From contig CM069452.1 in assembly GCA_035610835.1 (NCBI GenBank), positions 64,442,368-64,506,367 of the forward strand: a stretch of DNA of 64,000 nt, read 5' to 3'. This stretch comes from Ophiura sarsii. Taxonomy: Eukaryota > Echinodermata > Ophiuroidea > Amphilepidida > Ophiuridae. The notes beneath the pieces are model-generated. The model was given only the letters and a program-made list of their open reading frames with translations. It made no database searches and was not told where the DNA came from. The position numbers were made by a program, and so were the translations under genes. Below are positions 13,618-24,923 of the stretch, in pieces (positions within the stretch are counted from its first letter, which is position 1; each line of letters begins with the position of its first letter).

Positions 13618-14244
13618 TGAGGTTGATCGATCGTTAATACGTTTACGTTCATGCTAATATGAACGTTAAGTGGGGGACGTTTTAATCCGTGAACCCCAAT
13701 GCACGGAACCTTGACAAAGTCAAGGCTTAACTTATGCATGGATTTTTCACAGAGATTCGCCCGTCTAATTGCGGGCAAATCCCCCTTTGAATTTTTGGTG
13801 AGAGAAATCGTCGGATTGCACTTAATATGAAAAGAAATATTTATACATGTTTTTATTTTGAAAAATTGTTGCAATTTAGATGTTATTCTGCTATAACAAT
13901 TATGTTACTAAACCTTTTATGAATTGAAATACATGATAATTATGATCATACGCTTAATATAAATTGCTGAAAAGGATATCCATCTCTTCTCGGCCAATAA
14001 TTCATGTACGAACAGGAGCAGTCAACATCATTTAGATTTATTATATACTGTGAATTTTCTACTCTTTACATCACTTAAATGCTGCATTTAGATAAACATT
14101 TGTTTCTCAGCCATTAACACAGTACCCCTGGTGACATATAATTGAATACATGGATTTGTGCAGTTCACGAAAAATTGTTTATATAGGTCTTGCCTTTATT
14201 TGGAAGATGGGGAATAGAACAACTATAATCACGATTCACGATGA
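13618..14244 (-). other. Putative 3' terminal region of the Helentron
   Basis: At 13617/13618 a satellite monomer breaks off in mid-repeat (after CATGTCACTT) and unrelated sequence begins. Within it, in transposon orientation, are hairpins typical of rolling-circle element ends: ACGTTCAT-GCTAAT-ATGAACGT near 13645, CCTTGAC-AAA-GTCAAGG near 13710, and GCCCG...CGGGC near 13770. The segment runs to the stop codon of the replicase. The exact terminus is not proven. It could also simply be host DNA bordering the array. Confidence 0.5.
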
Positions 14245-17200
14245 TCATTCATATTTTACTGCAATGAATACCGGGTCATGGTAGCTGTAATACGTTGTTA
14301 ATACTGACGCATCATACTGAGCAGGGCAAGGCTTTATGTAGATGTGGTCAAGAAGTGTCCCTTTAGTAGTTGTTGGTTCAGATATTACTTGATGATATTG
14401 CCTGAATGGAGGTAATATAGCATCCTTTAGTAAATTGTGATTGAAATCGCCCGCAAATACTGCATACTCAATATCTAAAACCTCGGTTTGTGCGGTGATG
14501 CTGTACATTTCTGAACAAAATGCAGAAGTGGTGGTCGCTACGGGCTTGTATATGGCAGCTACCAATATGTCCGATGCTCCGTATGTTCTAATCGCAAGTG
14601 CATTGCAGTCTGTGCTCCGTGCAAGTGGAACCACCGTGTAGTTAACACTATTCTGAACATATATAGCTACGCCTTTACCTCTACCATAGTTAACCGTTTC
14701 AAGACAATATCCGTCTATTGATAAAGTGTCCTTGTCATCGCTATCTGTTAACCATGTCTCAGATAAACATATCACATGTGCTTTGCGGATTTCTGAATTC
14801 TTTCTCAGATCTTCAATATGGGCACGTAGGCTCTGTATGTTATGATGAGCGATAATGAAGTGTTTGTTGTGATCAACACTGACCAATGGATTGGCTCTGG
14901 AAAGGTTGCAGTAGGGCATCTTGGCAACTTCTGAGTCAATGTTCTGGTTACAAAAGATGCTTTGTGATTTATAGTCCGTTAAGTACATTCCATCTAGAGT
15001 TGTGACTCGACTTAACGCTACGTAAGCCATTGAAGTCCTTAGACCTTTCATGGAAATTACAGCTTGCTCAGTCGTCTGTCCCTGGACTTTGTGAATGGTT
15101 ACACCCCATGCAAGTTTAAGAGGAACTTGTTCTCTCGTAGTACTATATGTCCGTCCTTTCATTTGAAATGTGTCTTTGCGAGGGACTATTGCGACACAGT
15201 CTGAATATTCTGGTGGCATACTTTGTGATTTTCGTGCATTCGCCCCAACTCGGTCATTGTCAAATTTTACGAACACAGCCTTTGGCATACGTGGTGAATT
15301 GCCGAATTCGATTCCCTTGATAATACCTGACACACCGTTGCATAGACCATCGGACACATCTACATTAGCTATAAGCATTGCTCGAGCATTCACTGCCAAT
15401 TTAATTTCTGGCGCAAGATTCGTGTCATCTTTCTTGGATGTTTTGTGAGGAGTGTCATTAACTTTCAAAACTCGACCTCCCCTTTGGTCAACGTCAACAG
15501 CTATTACGGTATGTGTCTCTGTGTCCAAAGATTGAAGTTTTGCGTTATTGTAGGAATCAACGTCTGCGTTGAGGTAGAACAGGTGCAACGCATCTGGAGG
15601 GGCTGACAGTGTATTTGTATCTACTATCCGTGATTTCAGCAATTCCTCGTCTCCTTTATCAAGTGGTTTATCTTTGGTTCTAACACGGAGTCGGTTAAGC
15701 ATTTGAGCAAACACAGCGTCATCTCTTTGGCGCATGATTTCTGTTAATTCAACTACTTGAAAGCGGGGATTCCATATGTCTTTCAATGCCTGTGGATGTG
15801 GAAAACACAGTGGTGTAGGTGGAGATACCGGTGGTAATTGATGGAAATCGCCAACTGCCAAGACGGAAATGTTACCAAACCATGCTGTACTACTGTGAGT
15901 GCCTTTGATTTGTTGCAGTCGTCCGTGTATGTATGCAAGTTGTGTCGTGCTTACCATTGAAATCTCATCTATGATAACAAGTTGTAGATGCTGGAACTTT
16001 GCACGCAATGTATTGACGGATTCTTCAGCAAGAGGTCTATAGTCTTTTGGTGACTTTGGGTTGATTTTAAAGGCTGAGTTTATTGTTTGGCCTGATATGT
16101 TGAATGCAGCTGTTCCTGTTTGAGCAACCAATAGCACTGTTACATCATCAGCAGAATCGGTAATTGGCGCAAATGCTTTTTGAGCTTGATATTGAATACA
16201 TCGGATAACATGAGACTTGCCAGTGCCCGCACCTCCAGTTAGAAATATGTTAAACGGTTCAACCGTACTGTCTCGTGATTTATCATTGCACCATTTACTG
16301 ATATGGTTGAATAGTTGACGTTGCTCGTTATTCAGCTGTCTCATCATGGAATGTGCTTGTTCCTCTGTAAATTCTGGGTTACGAGACTCAATTTGACATC
16401 TCGGTAAATCTGTAGCTCTGTTTCGTGGCTGAAGGTCTGGTAAATGAATTTCATCAAAATCATCATCGGACTCACATATCTCATTTCTCATCAGTCTATC
16501 ATTAGAACGTTGTTGTTCAGATTGTGGTGCAATAGCTGCCCACGCATCTTCAATGTCTGCATTTTGTTGTAGTGCTTCCCATGCATCATCGATTTCATCT
16601 GTGGCAGGTTCAAATTCCTTCATATTTTGTGCGACAATATCTTTCACTGCTACTCTTTCTCTGTTGACTGTTGTGAATCCAGTAAGGTGGTAACTTTGAT
16701 ATGTAACAAACTGTTCGGGCTTGATGTTCTCATTGCGATGAGGTAAATATAAGCGAAGCATGTTCATATGATATCTTTCACTATCTTTCTTAACTGAAAC
16801 GCGTGGATAACGAATAACTGCTGGTTTCCTTTCACGTTCTTTCATTTTCCCTAGATTGTGTTGCAGATTTATTGGAGGATTGCTCCGGCGCTTCTGGCTT
16901 GTACTAGCATTGATTGGCACGTCATCATCATCTATTTCACTATCAGATTCCTGATCTGAATGATTATTACCCGTTGATCTTGTCAATTGGTAATGTCTTG
17001 AGAAAAATGTTGCCATGCACATGTCGTTGTACTTCTGTGTTCTTGGTCTGGCTATGTATTTGTCGATTTGAGTTGGCATCCATACTTGATCACTCTTTCC
17101 TGCATTTGCTTGTAGAGTCTTAAGAGGGAGGGATATCTTTTGCCCATTCAAGTCTGTTTGCAAGAAGATGACATTGCGCGTACATTTTTTCAATGGCATA

Positions 17201-20200
17201 CTACATGTATGGTAAATGGCACCCATAACACTGATTTCTCTGTTTTGAAGGTACGTACTTCCTAGCTTTCTCAATTGAGATATGGCATCGTCATTTCCTT
17301 CTGCTGCTTCTTTTTGTGCATTTGTAAGAAGGTCACCCATCTCTCTCTCGGCTTTGGTAATGTATGATACCATGTACATGATGCAGGCGTATGGATCTAG
17401 CACATACTGAATATCCATGTTTCCATTCCAGCAACGTATTAGATCGGCGTTATAGTTGTTGACCCATTGATCATTGACACCACGTTTCAGATACATTGTC
17501 TTCCTCTTAGATAGTATTTCGAGGGATTCTTCAAATTCTGATTGGGTTACATTTGCTTCTCTGAGAACCTGATCAACTTCTTCAAAGTTATTATCTTGAT
17601 TTAAGATTAGTTCCCACACAGACTCCAATATTTGTCTTGCTTTTGCTTCTTTTTCTTTGAGAGCAGCTTGATCATCATCGTCATTTTCTCTTTGTTCATT
17701 TATTACCCCATTTGGTCTGCATATGAATGTTCGGTTACATGGCGGTTTCGGGAAAAGATATCGACACACGATTTTAGCTCTCAGCCTGTTCTTTCTGCAT
17801 GACTTTGTGTGATTCTTGCTGTGCATCTGAACACTTGTCACTATCTCGTACAATTCGGTATCAGTTTCGGGTGGCATTGCACATTGTATATTTGTATCCA
17901 CAAATTTCACGATCTCATCATCGGGATCTACATCCAATTTTGGTGCATCCTTTACCCATACAACCATATGAATATGAGGCCAACCTCTCTGCTGGAATTC
18001 GGTTCTGTAGTAATAATCTTCTACCTTTCCAATTGGTTCGGCTTTAGACATAATGACATCGTTGATGAAAGATTGCACCCTATTTTCAAACATTCTTGCT
18101 GCTGTAACTGGATTTGACATGATAATTCTACAGTGCTGGTCCCACGTCATATTTTTGTGTTGTTCAGCTGTCATGGGGGTTTTGCCTTGTTGAATGAGAA
18201 TAGCGTTGTCTATTTCAATCCATCTACGATCGGCAGCACTAAATGTCACAAAAAAAGTAGGAATTCCTAGTTGTCGAACCATCGCAAACAAATCTCGTTT
18301 TGACTTTTCCCAGTAGGCAGGTGTACCCCTAGTAGCAGCTAGAAATCTATACCCTTCATCTCTCTTCATGATCTGCAGGACCTCATCCCGATTTCGTAAC
18401 ATTGATGCTGTGATTTGTCTGCCACTTGCAAGCTGCGAAGAACCTATTCTTGTAGCAATAGATATATTTGAACTGATCTGATGAACTTCTGTTGCATACA
18501 GAGCAAAAAATATATATTCAGGATTCCTTGCAAACCTATTATCAGCTGAGAATAATCTCGAGTTGAAGAATCGTGATGGCGATACTTTCGGGTTTCTTTC
18601 TTCAATACATGTGTTGGCACCATCAGGAAATTCCACAGGAAAACACTTTGCTTCCATGTTTAATACCTTTTCAGGCGTGTTACCTTCACCTGGAGCTAGA
18701 GCTAGTATTGTAGTGTCGTGTTTGTCCGCTACGTACTGAGCAAAGTCAACTGGATGTAAAAATGAGTAGAGAGGAGCCGATGTATTCGTTATGTCATCAT
18801 TTTGATCTTGCTCTCCATCATTGTTTTCAAACTCATTCTCTTGAGATTGTGATGATTCTGGTACGATTTCCGATTCAGTGTTGTTTTCAATATTATCATT
18901 ACCTGATACATCTTCCGATTGATCACCTTGAATCAATTGATCATCCAGCATGCCATTGAATTCTTCAAAATCTATATCAATATCTTCATACTCTGGGTTA
19001 TTTTCCTTCAACCACAAGAGAGCTTGTCTTAATTTGTCCGGGTTTACATCCTGACACATGTGATGTCCTTTGTATTGTAGTTTTCTTTTCAACTTTACTC
19101 TTATCAGGCTTTCATCCGATGGGAGTCTTGGTAGTGAATGAGCCGTGTTATTTATGTCAGCTTTAACACATACCACCTGTCCGTGTATTCCTTTTTGGCA
19201 TCCTTTAATGAGTGAAATCATCTTCATAAATGGAATAGCAGGAGATATGAGATGTCTTTCTAACATATTCAATTCGGACAGTTGAGGGGGTTGCTCGTGT
19301 AGGTTCAGTTTGTTTACACAAGCTAATGTTGGTACAGTCTGTTTTGTTTTTATTGTTCGATGGCATGTTATACAAATCCACGCTTCACGCTCAGTATTGC
19401 TATTGCTGGTCGGTAGTCTTTCGAACAGTGTACCAGATGGCAGGGCTTTCCGTAACGCACGTTGATTGTACTTGTCTGTGTTTAATGCTATAACCTGTCG
19501 TTTGAAGTTAATACGCCGGCATATCTCGCACTTGTATATCAATTGTTGAGCGTGGCAAGACTTCTGGAATTTTGCAATAACAGTTGCCATATTGGAATTT
19601 TTATTTAATCTATTGATTTTTGTCTGTTGGATTTTCTTTCTTTTGATGACAGGATCGGCATAGTGTTTTTTTGCTTTCTGGCGTATGAGCGGCCCATTAA
19701 CAGGATCGGCATAGTGTTTTTTTGCTTTCTGGCGTATGAGCGGCCCATTAACAGGATCGGCATAGTGATGGGTTTTTTTCAGGCGTATGAGCGGCCCTTT
19801 AACAGGATCGGTATGGTTTCGTTTTGATTGATAAAGTTTCCTTTTTTTCGCCTGAGGATATGCAAGTTTAGCAATCGCTCGCTTATTAGCTAGTCTTTTA
19901 TGTTTTTGTATTTGCGATTGATCAGGATTGCTAATGTCGGCTGTATTCACATTTCTCGTAGCTGTTTGATCTATGGGCATCAATCCATTCGATGATGAAC
20001 AACTAGGTTGATCAAAAGGTACTGGTATTGTCTGATCTGAGACATTGCAATTTTCTTCATCAGATTGCACTGTGATTGGTTGTATCGTTACCAGTGTCAA
20101 TGCTTGAAGGTTTAAAGAATCACACAAGCAGCGGATATACGTATACAAGTTATGTATATCTGGAAAGTACAATGCTATTGCAGAGCCTTCTGAAGTCATT

Positions 20201-20931
20201 AAGCCATTGTCATTTCTGGAATGCGAGTCAAAAAACATGTATTGGTCCGACTGATCCTTGTACATAGCCATCATGTATGAAGTGCCCAAAATTAGAATAT
20301 TCCTAGTATGATCAAGAAATGCTTGTTGCAATATAACATCCAATGGTTCAAAAGCACTACCAGGGGTTGAAGCAATTCTTCCGGTAACAGCAGTCTCATA
20401 TTGAACATTATATATACGGTTATCTAAGGCAAATGTGGTGGGAAGTTGTTCAATTTCCAGATATTTATCAACGGTGTTGAGTTCACCTCGAGCTTCCAAT
20501 TCTGAAGCAATGATGTTGTACAGTTCATCTCCATTACGCAATACTTCATCGATATCCTTTTGCAACAGTGTATCAAATTTCTCGTCGATTTCACATAACA
20601 TTACAAGTGAATTACATGGACATTGGCGACCACTTGACTCCTCTGAAAATTGGTTATCACCTTGGTTAAAATGTCCCCGAACCTTCCTTGAAAACACGAC
20701 TTCATCAATACTTGCTACATTTGGGATACATTGGATTACTTGAGCCTCGTGATTTATTTTGGAAATGTTTGAGTTTGGAAACAGGGGAATCTTTTCTGAA
20801 GTAGATGCTAGTTCGACTCGTGCCTTTACTTTACTACGCGGCATTGAGGTGATCTGATCGGCATTTTTGCTGCTTTTGCGTGCAATGGATGCCAGTTTTG
20901 CGGCTTTTGATCTAGCGTTGCGGCGTGGCAT
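14245..20931 (-). CDS. Helentron replicase: protease-like domain, Rep, Pif1 helicase, endonuclease
   Basis: A single uninterrupted 2228-codon frame from an ATG at 20931. Visible in order: a basic N-terminus; a cysteine-protease-like block with GRQCPCNSL (residues 101-109) and FFDSHSRN (233-240) as putative Cys and Asp/His sites; tandem HYADPVNGPLIRQKAKK repeats (about 370-430); paired CxxC fingers; a Helitron-like N domain; the HUH motif WPHIHMVVWV (HIH at about 986-988); a two-tyrosine motif YMVSYITK (about 1185-1192); Pif1 helicase motifs GGAGTGKS (about 1566), VIIDEISM, GDFHQLPP, VTIHKVQGQ and YVALSRVT; and an endonuclease/exonuclease/phosphatase domain from about 2023 with HNIQSL, SETWL, GDFNHN, DHIYIK and SYHDPVF. 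By family knowledge, Rep nicks and transfers strands during rolling-circle transposition and the helicase unwinds DNA. The fused endonuclease marks the Helentron/Helitron2 branch. The absence of stops suggests recent activity. The protease-like role is inferred. Confidence 0.95.
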   Translation of the reverse strand: MPRRNARSKAAKLASIARKSSKNADQITSMPRSKVKARVELASTSEKIPLFPNSNISKINHEAQVIQCIPNVASIDEVVFSRKVRGHFNQGDNQFSEESSGRQCPCNSLVMLCEIDEKFDTLLQKDIDEVLRNGDELYNIIASELEARGELNTVDKYLEIEQLPTTFALDNRIYNVQYETAVTGRIASTPGSAFEPLDVILQQAFLDHTRNILILGTSYMMAMYKDQSDQYMFFDSHSRNDNGLMTSEGSAIALYFPDIHNLYTYIRCLCDSLNLQALTLVTIQPITVQSDEENCNVSDQTIPVPFDQPSCSSSNGLMPIDQTATRNVNTADISNPDQSQIQKHKRLANKRAIAKLAYPQAKKRKLYQSKRNHTDPVKGPLIRLKKTHHYADPVNGPLIRQKAKKHYADPVNGPLIRQKAKKHYADPVIKRKKIQQTKINRLNKNSNMATVIAKFQKSCHAQQLIYKCEICRRINFKRQVIALNTDKYNQRALRKALPSGTLFERLPTSNSNTEREAWICITCHRTIKTKQTVPTLACVNKLNLHEQPPQLSELNMLERHLISPAIPFMKMISLIKGCQKGIHGQVVCVKADINNTAHSLPRLPSDESLIRVKLKRKLQYKGHHMCQDVNPDKLRQALLWLKENNPEYEDIDIDFEEFNGMLDDQLIQGDQSEDVSGNDNIENNTESEIVPESSQSQENEFENNDGEQDQNDDITNTSAPLYSFLHPVDFAQYVADKHDTTILALAPGEGNTPEKVLNMEAKCFPVEFPDGANTCIEERNPKVSPSRFFNSRLFSADNRFARNPEYIFFALYATEVHQISSNISIATRIGSSQLASGRQITASMLRNRDEVLQIMKRDEGYRFLAATRGTPAYWEKSKRDLFAMVRQLGIPTFFVTFSAADRRWIEIDNAILIQQGKTPMTAEQHKNMTWDQHCRIIMSNPVTAARMFENRVQSFINDVIMSKAEPIGKVEDYYYRTEFQQRGWPHIHMVVWVKDAPKLDVDPDDEIVKFVDTNIQCAMPPETDTELYEIVTSVQMHSKNHTKSCRKNRLRAKIVCRYLFPKPPCNRTFICRPNGVINEQRENDDDDQAALKEKEAKARQILESVWELILNQDNNFEEVDQVLREANVTQSEFEESLEILSKRKTMYLKRGVNDQWVNNYNADLIRCWNGNMDIQYVLDPYACIMYMVSYITKAEREMGDLLTNAQKEAAEGNDDAISQLRKLGSTYLQNREISVMGAIYHTCSMPLKKCTRNVIFLQTDLNGQKISLPLKTLQANAGKSDQVWMPTQIDKYIARPRTQKYNDMCMATFFSRHYQLTRSTGNNHSDQESDSEIDDDDVPINASTSQKRRSNPPINLQHNLGKMKERERKPAVIRYPRVSVKKDSERYHMNMLRLYLPHRNENIKPEQFVTYQSYHLTGFTTVNRERVAVKDIVAQNMKEFEPATDEIDDAWEALQQNADIEDAWAAIAPQSEQQRSNDRLMRNEICESDDDFDEIHLPDLQPRNRATDLPRCQIESRNPEFTEEQAHSMMRQLNNEQRQLFNHISKWCNDKSRDSTVEPFNIFLTGGAGTGKSHVIRCIQYQAQKAFAPITDSADDVTVLLVAQTGTAAFNISGQTINSAFKINPKSPKDYRPLAEESVNTLRAKFQHLQLVIIDEISMVSTTQLAYIHGRLQQIKGTHSSTAWFGNISVLAVGDFHQLPPVSPPTPLCFPHPQALKDIWNPRFQVVELTEIMRQRDDAVFAQMLNRLRVRTKDKPLDKGDEELLKSRIVDTNTLSAPPDALHLFYLNADVDSYNNAKLQSLDTETHTVIAVDVDQRGGRVLKVNDTPHKTSKKDDTNLAPEIKLAVNARAMLIANVDVSDGLCNGVSGIIKGIEFGNSPRMPKAVFVKFDNDRVGANARKSQSMPPEYSDCVAIVPRKDTFQMKGRTYSTTREQVPLKLAWGVTIHKVQGQTTEQAVISMKGLRTSMAYVALSRVTTLDGMYLTDYKSQSIFCNQNIDSEVAKMPYCNLSRANPLVSVDHNKHFIIAHHNIQSLRAHIEDLRKNSEIRKAHVICLSETWLTDSDDKDTLSIDGYCLETVNYGRGKGVAIYVQNSVNYTVVPLARSTDCNALAIRTYGASDILVAAIYKPVATTTSAFCSEMYSITAQTEVLDIEYAVFAGDFNHNLLKDAILPPFRQYHQVISEPTTTKGTLLDHIYIKPCPAQYDASVLTTYYSYHDPVFIAVKYE
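19630..19815 (-). repeat. 51-bp tandem repeat inside the Helentron gene
   Basis: About 3.5 copies of a 51-bp unit encode the 17-residue repeat HYADPVNGPLIRQKAKK. The unit is a multiple of three, so copy-number change keeps the frame. The repeat is basic and lies between the protease-like domain and the CxxC fingers, where it may act as a linker or DNA-binding segment (inference). Confidence 0.9.
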
Positions 20932-21650
20932 TGTCTTTCTTATGTTGGTTCATTCAAGTATTTCTTATTGTGTTTCTTATTGTGTTTGTCTTAAAGCTGT
21001 CACTTTTCAGTTAAGACTTAAGACCCTTTTGTTAAGGTGCTGTTAAGGAATATTATAAGGACTAGAATGTATCTTGTATAGACTGTTTCTTTTATAGAAT
21101 GTTTCTCTTATAGACTGTTTCTAATTAAGTATTTCAGAATGTCTTCTAAATTCCTGGGTTACAGGAGGTATTCCGAACTCTTGGGTTACATGAAGGATTC
21201 CTTTCTGTAATGATTTTTTTCCAACTTATTTTTCCGATTCTTAATGTCTTAAAAAGGACTCACACGACAATAATATTGTTCAAGGTATTTAATGTCTCAA
21301 AGTGCAAATGTATCCAAGTTATAGCTTGTAAGAGTACTAGACTGTTTTTCCTCTTATAGATTGTTTTTCCACTCATATACTGTGTTTTCTCTTACTAAGG
21401 CGTTATTAAGGACTATTTTAAAGGACTAAAATGTTTCTTTTATAGATTGTTTTTCTTGTAGACTGTTTCTGTTATAGAGTATTCACGTTATATACTATTT
21501 CTCTTATAATGTTTCTAAGTTAGTTCTCCAGTAAGTATTCTGAGCTTGTTTTCCAGTAAGTATTCCGCCGAGCTTGTTTTCCAGTAAGTATTCCGCCGAG
21601 TTTGTTTTATTCCGCCGTTATTTCAAGGAGGTATTCAAAGAAAGGTTCCA
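20932..21650 (-). other. 5' flank of the Helentron gene with short degenerate repeats
   Basis: Upstream of the replicase start the sequence is AT-rich and full of partial repeats: TATAGACTGTTTCT variants near 21080, 21100, 21345 and 21450, and three copies of CTTGTTTTCCAGTAAGTATTC near 21540-21590. It probably contains the promoter and perhaps the 5' end of the element, but I cannot mark either. Confidence 0.5.
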
Positions 21651-21659
21651 AAGTCTAAA

Positions 21660-21776
21660 GGTATTCCAAGAAGGTATTCCAAGAAAGGAATGGAAGAGAA
21701 GGTATTCCAAGAAAGGAATGGAAGAGAAGGTATTCCAAGAAAGGAATGGAAGAGAAGGTATTCCAAGAATGGAATG
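21660..21776. repeat. 28-bp minisatellite
   Basis: About four copies of a 28-bp unit (GGTATTCCAAGAAAGGAATG plus GAAGAGAA), the first and last diverged. Reading frames through it on both strands are by-products of the repeat. Confidence 0.9.
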
Positions 21777-22189
21777 GAAGATAGTTAGAGAAGAGACAGA
21801 CAAACAAACATCGAGTACAATGTACATAAAGGGGTGGGAAAACAGAGGTTATGAATAAAAGAAAAAAGAAAAAAATGGTTAGTTCGTTATTCAATTTGAC
21901 AATTTTATTTATAAATACGTGTTGGTGATGAGATATACTTAGCCTGGCATATTTACAAGTGGATGTAGGTACCAATACTTTCCTTACTTTGTTTATTTCA
22001 ATTATGACCCGAGAGGTGGACGTCGGCGTGTTTGAGTTAGGGTGAATGTTAAGGTTTGCATTTGAATTGGGATATCATGCACAACAATACATTGCACATA
22101 TAAAATGCACTGGATCATAGTCATCCTTTGTAAGAGAGAGAGACAAGTGTCTCTTGAATCAATAACAAAAATCTTTCTTCATTATCCTT
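21777..22189. other. No gene seen
   Basis: AT-rich sequence with no supported exon, RNA gene or clear element ends. Confidence 0.5.
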
Positions 22190-22530
22190 CAAGACAAAGG
22201 TCAAGTCATTCCCATAAATGTACAAGAAGTAAAAACATCGAAAGAGTCAGGGTTAAGTCATTAAGTAGTATAGGTATAAATTTGACAGTCCAGCTTAACT
22301 TAGAATCAGAATAAAGTCAAGTCTGGAATATCTCGGAAAACTACCAATAATTAACACTACAGATTTTCAAAACGTGGGTCAAGTCACATCAAGCCAACTC
22401 TTTCTCACTTTTGTTCAAGATAAAGTCGGGTCAATTCAAACAATAGAGGAAGTTAAGTCACCGAATAGCTCTCAAATTCATACTAAACATAAAACTGTTC
22501 CGTAATCGTTCATGCACATAAAGTCATTCT
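22190..22530. repeat. Decayed short-period repeat around GTCAAGTCA
   Basis: Variants of GGTCAAGTCA or AAAGTCAAGTC recur near 22199, 22251, 22313, 22376, 22421, 22452 and 22519, spaced roughly 30-67 bp. It looks like a strongly degenerated tandem repeat. Confidence 0.45.
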
Positions 22531-22610
22531 TCTAGGATCGAATCGAAACACATCGGATCTCTCATTTATTACAAACTATAGTTAAAAGTTAATCACAATA
22601 ACGAAGTAGA

Positions 22611-22862
22611 TAACACTTTTAAACACTGGGCCATTATTGGATCTTTTGAGATTTCACCAGATTTCGAAACAAGAACCCAAAACATCCAATATCTACTTTT
22701 ACAGTGTGTCTTAATTAGAGAATCCGTCAGTAACCACGTGAAACCCCGCATGAAACTGAGGTGAACCCGAGTAACAATGCACAGGCGGGTTGACATTGTT
22801 AAACATCCTAAGTTAAGTAATACCTTCAAAGATGGCTTAATACAAATCTTCCTGCACACTAT
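22611..22862. repeat. Dispersed repeat copy 1 (pair with 25150-25617)
   Basis: Shares long blocks with 25150-25617, such as TTTTAAACACTGGGCCAT, GAGAATCCGTCAGTAACCA and ACCTTCAAAGATGGCTTAAT, in the same orientation. This copy lacks the insertion found in the other, so it shows the empty-site arrangement. Confidence 0.8.
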
Positions 22863-23454
22863 ATAATGGATAAATGCTGAAAGGTGAGGTGACAGCTTGT
22901 AATTGTCTGTGTATTTTCACTGATGCCTAATAAGCAGCTTGCGATTTTACTTGGCTTAGGACAACTATGGATGAAAAGTAAGATAGATACAAACAAAACC
23001 GAAAGATTAATTGAGATAACAAATGCATTTATATTACTCGTCAATTCAAGTTGCACACAATATAGATCTAATTCATCTGTACAATGTAATTGTATTATTG
23101 TTTTACAGAGTGTAGGCCCTATATAGCATGCACAGACTTACCATTTCCATGTATGCACGGCTGTAAGGGTAAAGTTTTATGCTACACGTACACTCGTAGC
23201 TTTTATTCAAACAACATCAAACTTAATAATAATTAATATAGTTCATACACTAGTCACTACCTCTCAAGATTATTCTAATATTTGGCGTAGCATGGATAGA
23301 AACATTGGATCTCTCACAATATTAGAAACAACAGTTTAAAAATAATCACACATTACAAATAGTTTGGTCGCATCTTCCATAGAGAACAGCACTGCACGCA
23401 GAGCGATACACACAGAACTCGTCCACTGCAAGTCTATGGACTATCATATATTAC
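22863..23454. other. No gene seen
   Basis: AT-rich DNA without recognisable genes or defined repeat ends. Confidence 0.5.
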
Positions 23455-23762
23455 TTCCGCATACGTGGCGCTGTTTAGTTTTGATGTGAGATGCTCACCC
23501 ACCATTGTGAACAGAATTTAATAAGATCAATTTTTGATATAGCATTCGAAAGTCAAGGTTAAAATTACAACCCCGTACCTCATTCCTCCACCCGCTCTAA
23601 AATATAATCAGTCAACGTGTGCCTGAATGCTGTGTACAGGGCTACCATTCATTACTTCCACATTCCTTGAGCTGTTTAGTTTTGATGATGAGATGCTCAC
23701 CATGTGTGCAGAATTTAATAAGATTAATTTTGATAGGTCATTCGAAAGTCAAGGTTAAAATA
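23455..23762. repeat. Two diverged direct repeats of ~120 bp
   Basis: The block with GCTGTTTAGTTTTGATG, GAGATGCTCACC and CATTCGAAAGTCAAGGTTAA occurs at about 23455-23575 and again at about 23640-23762. The second copy ends against a 14-base C run. Confidence 0.75.
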
Positions 23763-24923
23763 CCCCCCCCCCCCCTATAAAATATAAGGTCGCATTTTTT
23801 CTATACTGGGTACCATAAAAAGGTGGTGCTGTAACATTTCAACTACAAGTTACGTCTTTGAAGGTACATATTTGTCTTATTTTTTATCACACAGACTTAA
23901 ATTTGGTCTTATTTTAAAGAGAAATTATACAGCTTTTATTTTCTATAAAAGACAATTATTTCAAATGATTCTGTTTATTGTCACAGTTCAATAAGTATAA
24001 TTAGTCAGGGGTGGTGGGGGGTGCGGAGGAGGAGGGTGCGGAGGAGTAGGAGGTAAAAATACCACATTTCTCAGGGAAGGGGTGACTGGATCATAATTTT
24101 GACAGTGGGAATGGCTACCTTGACCCTAAATCTACATGGCAAGATATAAAAAAATTCTATAAAGTCTGTAAGATGGTCAAAATTTATCAAAATGTGTAAT
24201 TCATGACCTCCGTTGACCCCAACCTCAAAAAATCCATTTTTTAGCCATAACTGTGTCAGATACCATCCGATCATCCTGAAAATGGTGTCAAAATGCTCAG
24301 GAGATCACATTCTATCAAATATTGGGCAGTACTGAGGAGCATGACATAATTGTTTTTATAAGATAAGTATTTTGCCAAACAAAATCAACTAAATTTTGGA
24401 CACCCTGTATATAGACTTTTGGATTCGTAATCAAATTTAATTCGCATATGCCTGGATGGGTATTCGGATGAACTGTCTAGGGAATGTATCAATGTTTTTT
24501 TAATCAATCCATATACGCAACAGAAGTAATTAATCAAAAAAACCTTTTTATTAATATTTTGCTTGTTCTACCCTGTATAATTTTAAGCCACCCTGTATAA
24601 TCAACATTATTTTGTGCTATTTGCATCCACTTTAGTATAAGCTTTCAGAATATATATACTTTAACTGACTTAAAATGTACAGTTTTCAAGTTATAGTGCC
24701 TAAACTGAAGAAGGATGATTAATCATGGAAAAAAGGGCATGTTACACAAATTGTACCCAGTATAAAAAATGCAACCATAATCAGTCAACGGACGACCAAC
24801 CGGTTAAACAAACCGGTTAAACAAACAAACAAACTAACAAACAGACTTAGATCTGCACCCAATTATTAAAAAATAGTTTGAAAAAGATTGAAAGTCTCAC
24901 AGCAATTTAAGAAAAGCAAAAAA
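23763..24923. other. Dispersed-repeat-like DNA, no gene seen
   Basis: Begins with a poly-C run. Contains three copies of CACCCTGTATA (near 24408, 24570 and 24591), typical of old repeats, and an ACAAACAAACAAAC stretch near 24825. No supported exon. Confidence 0.5.

Noticed and set aside
21574..21975. Overlapping frames around the 28-bp minisatellite
   Set aside because: Repeat-driven, on both strands, with no start context or splice sites.
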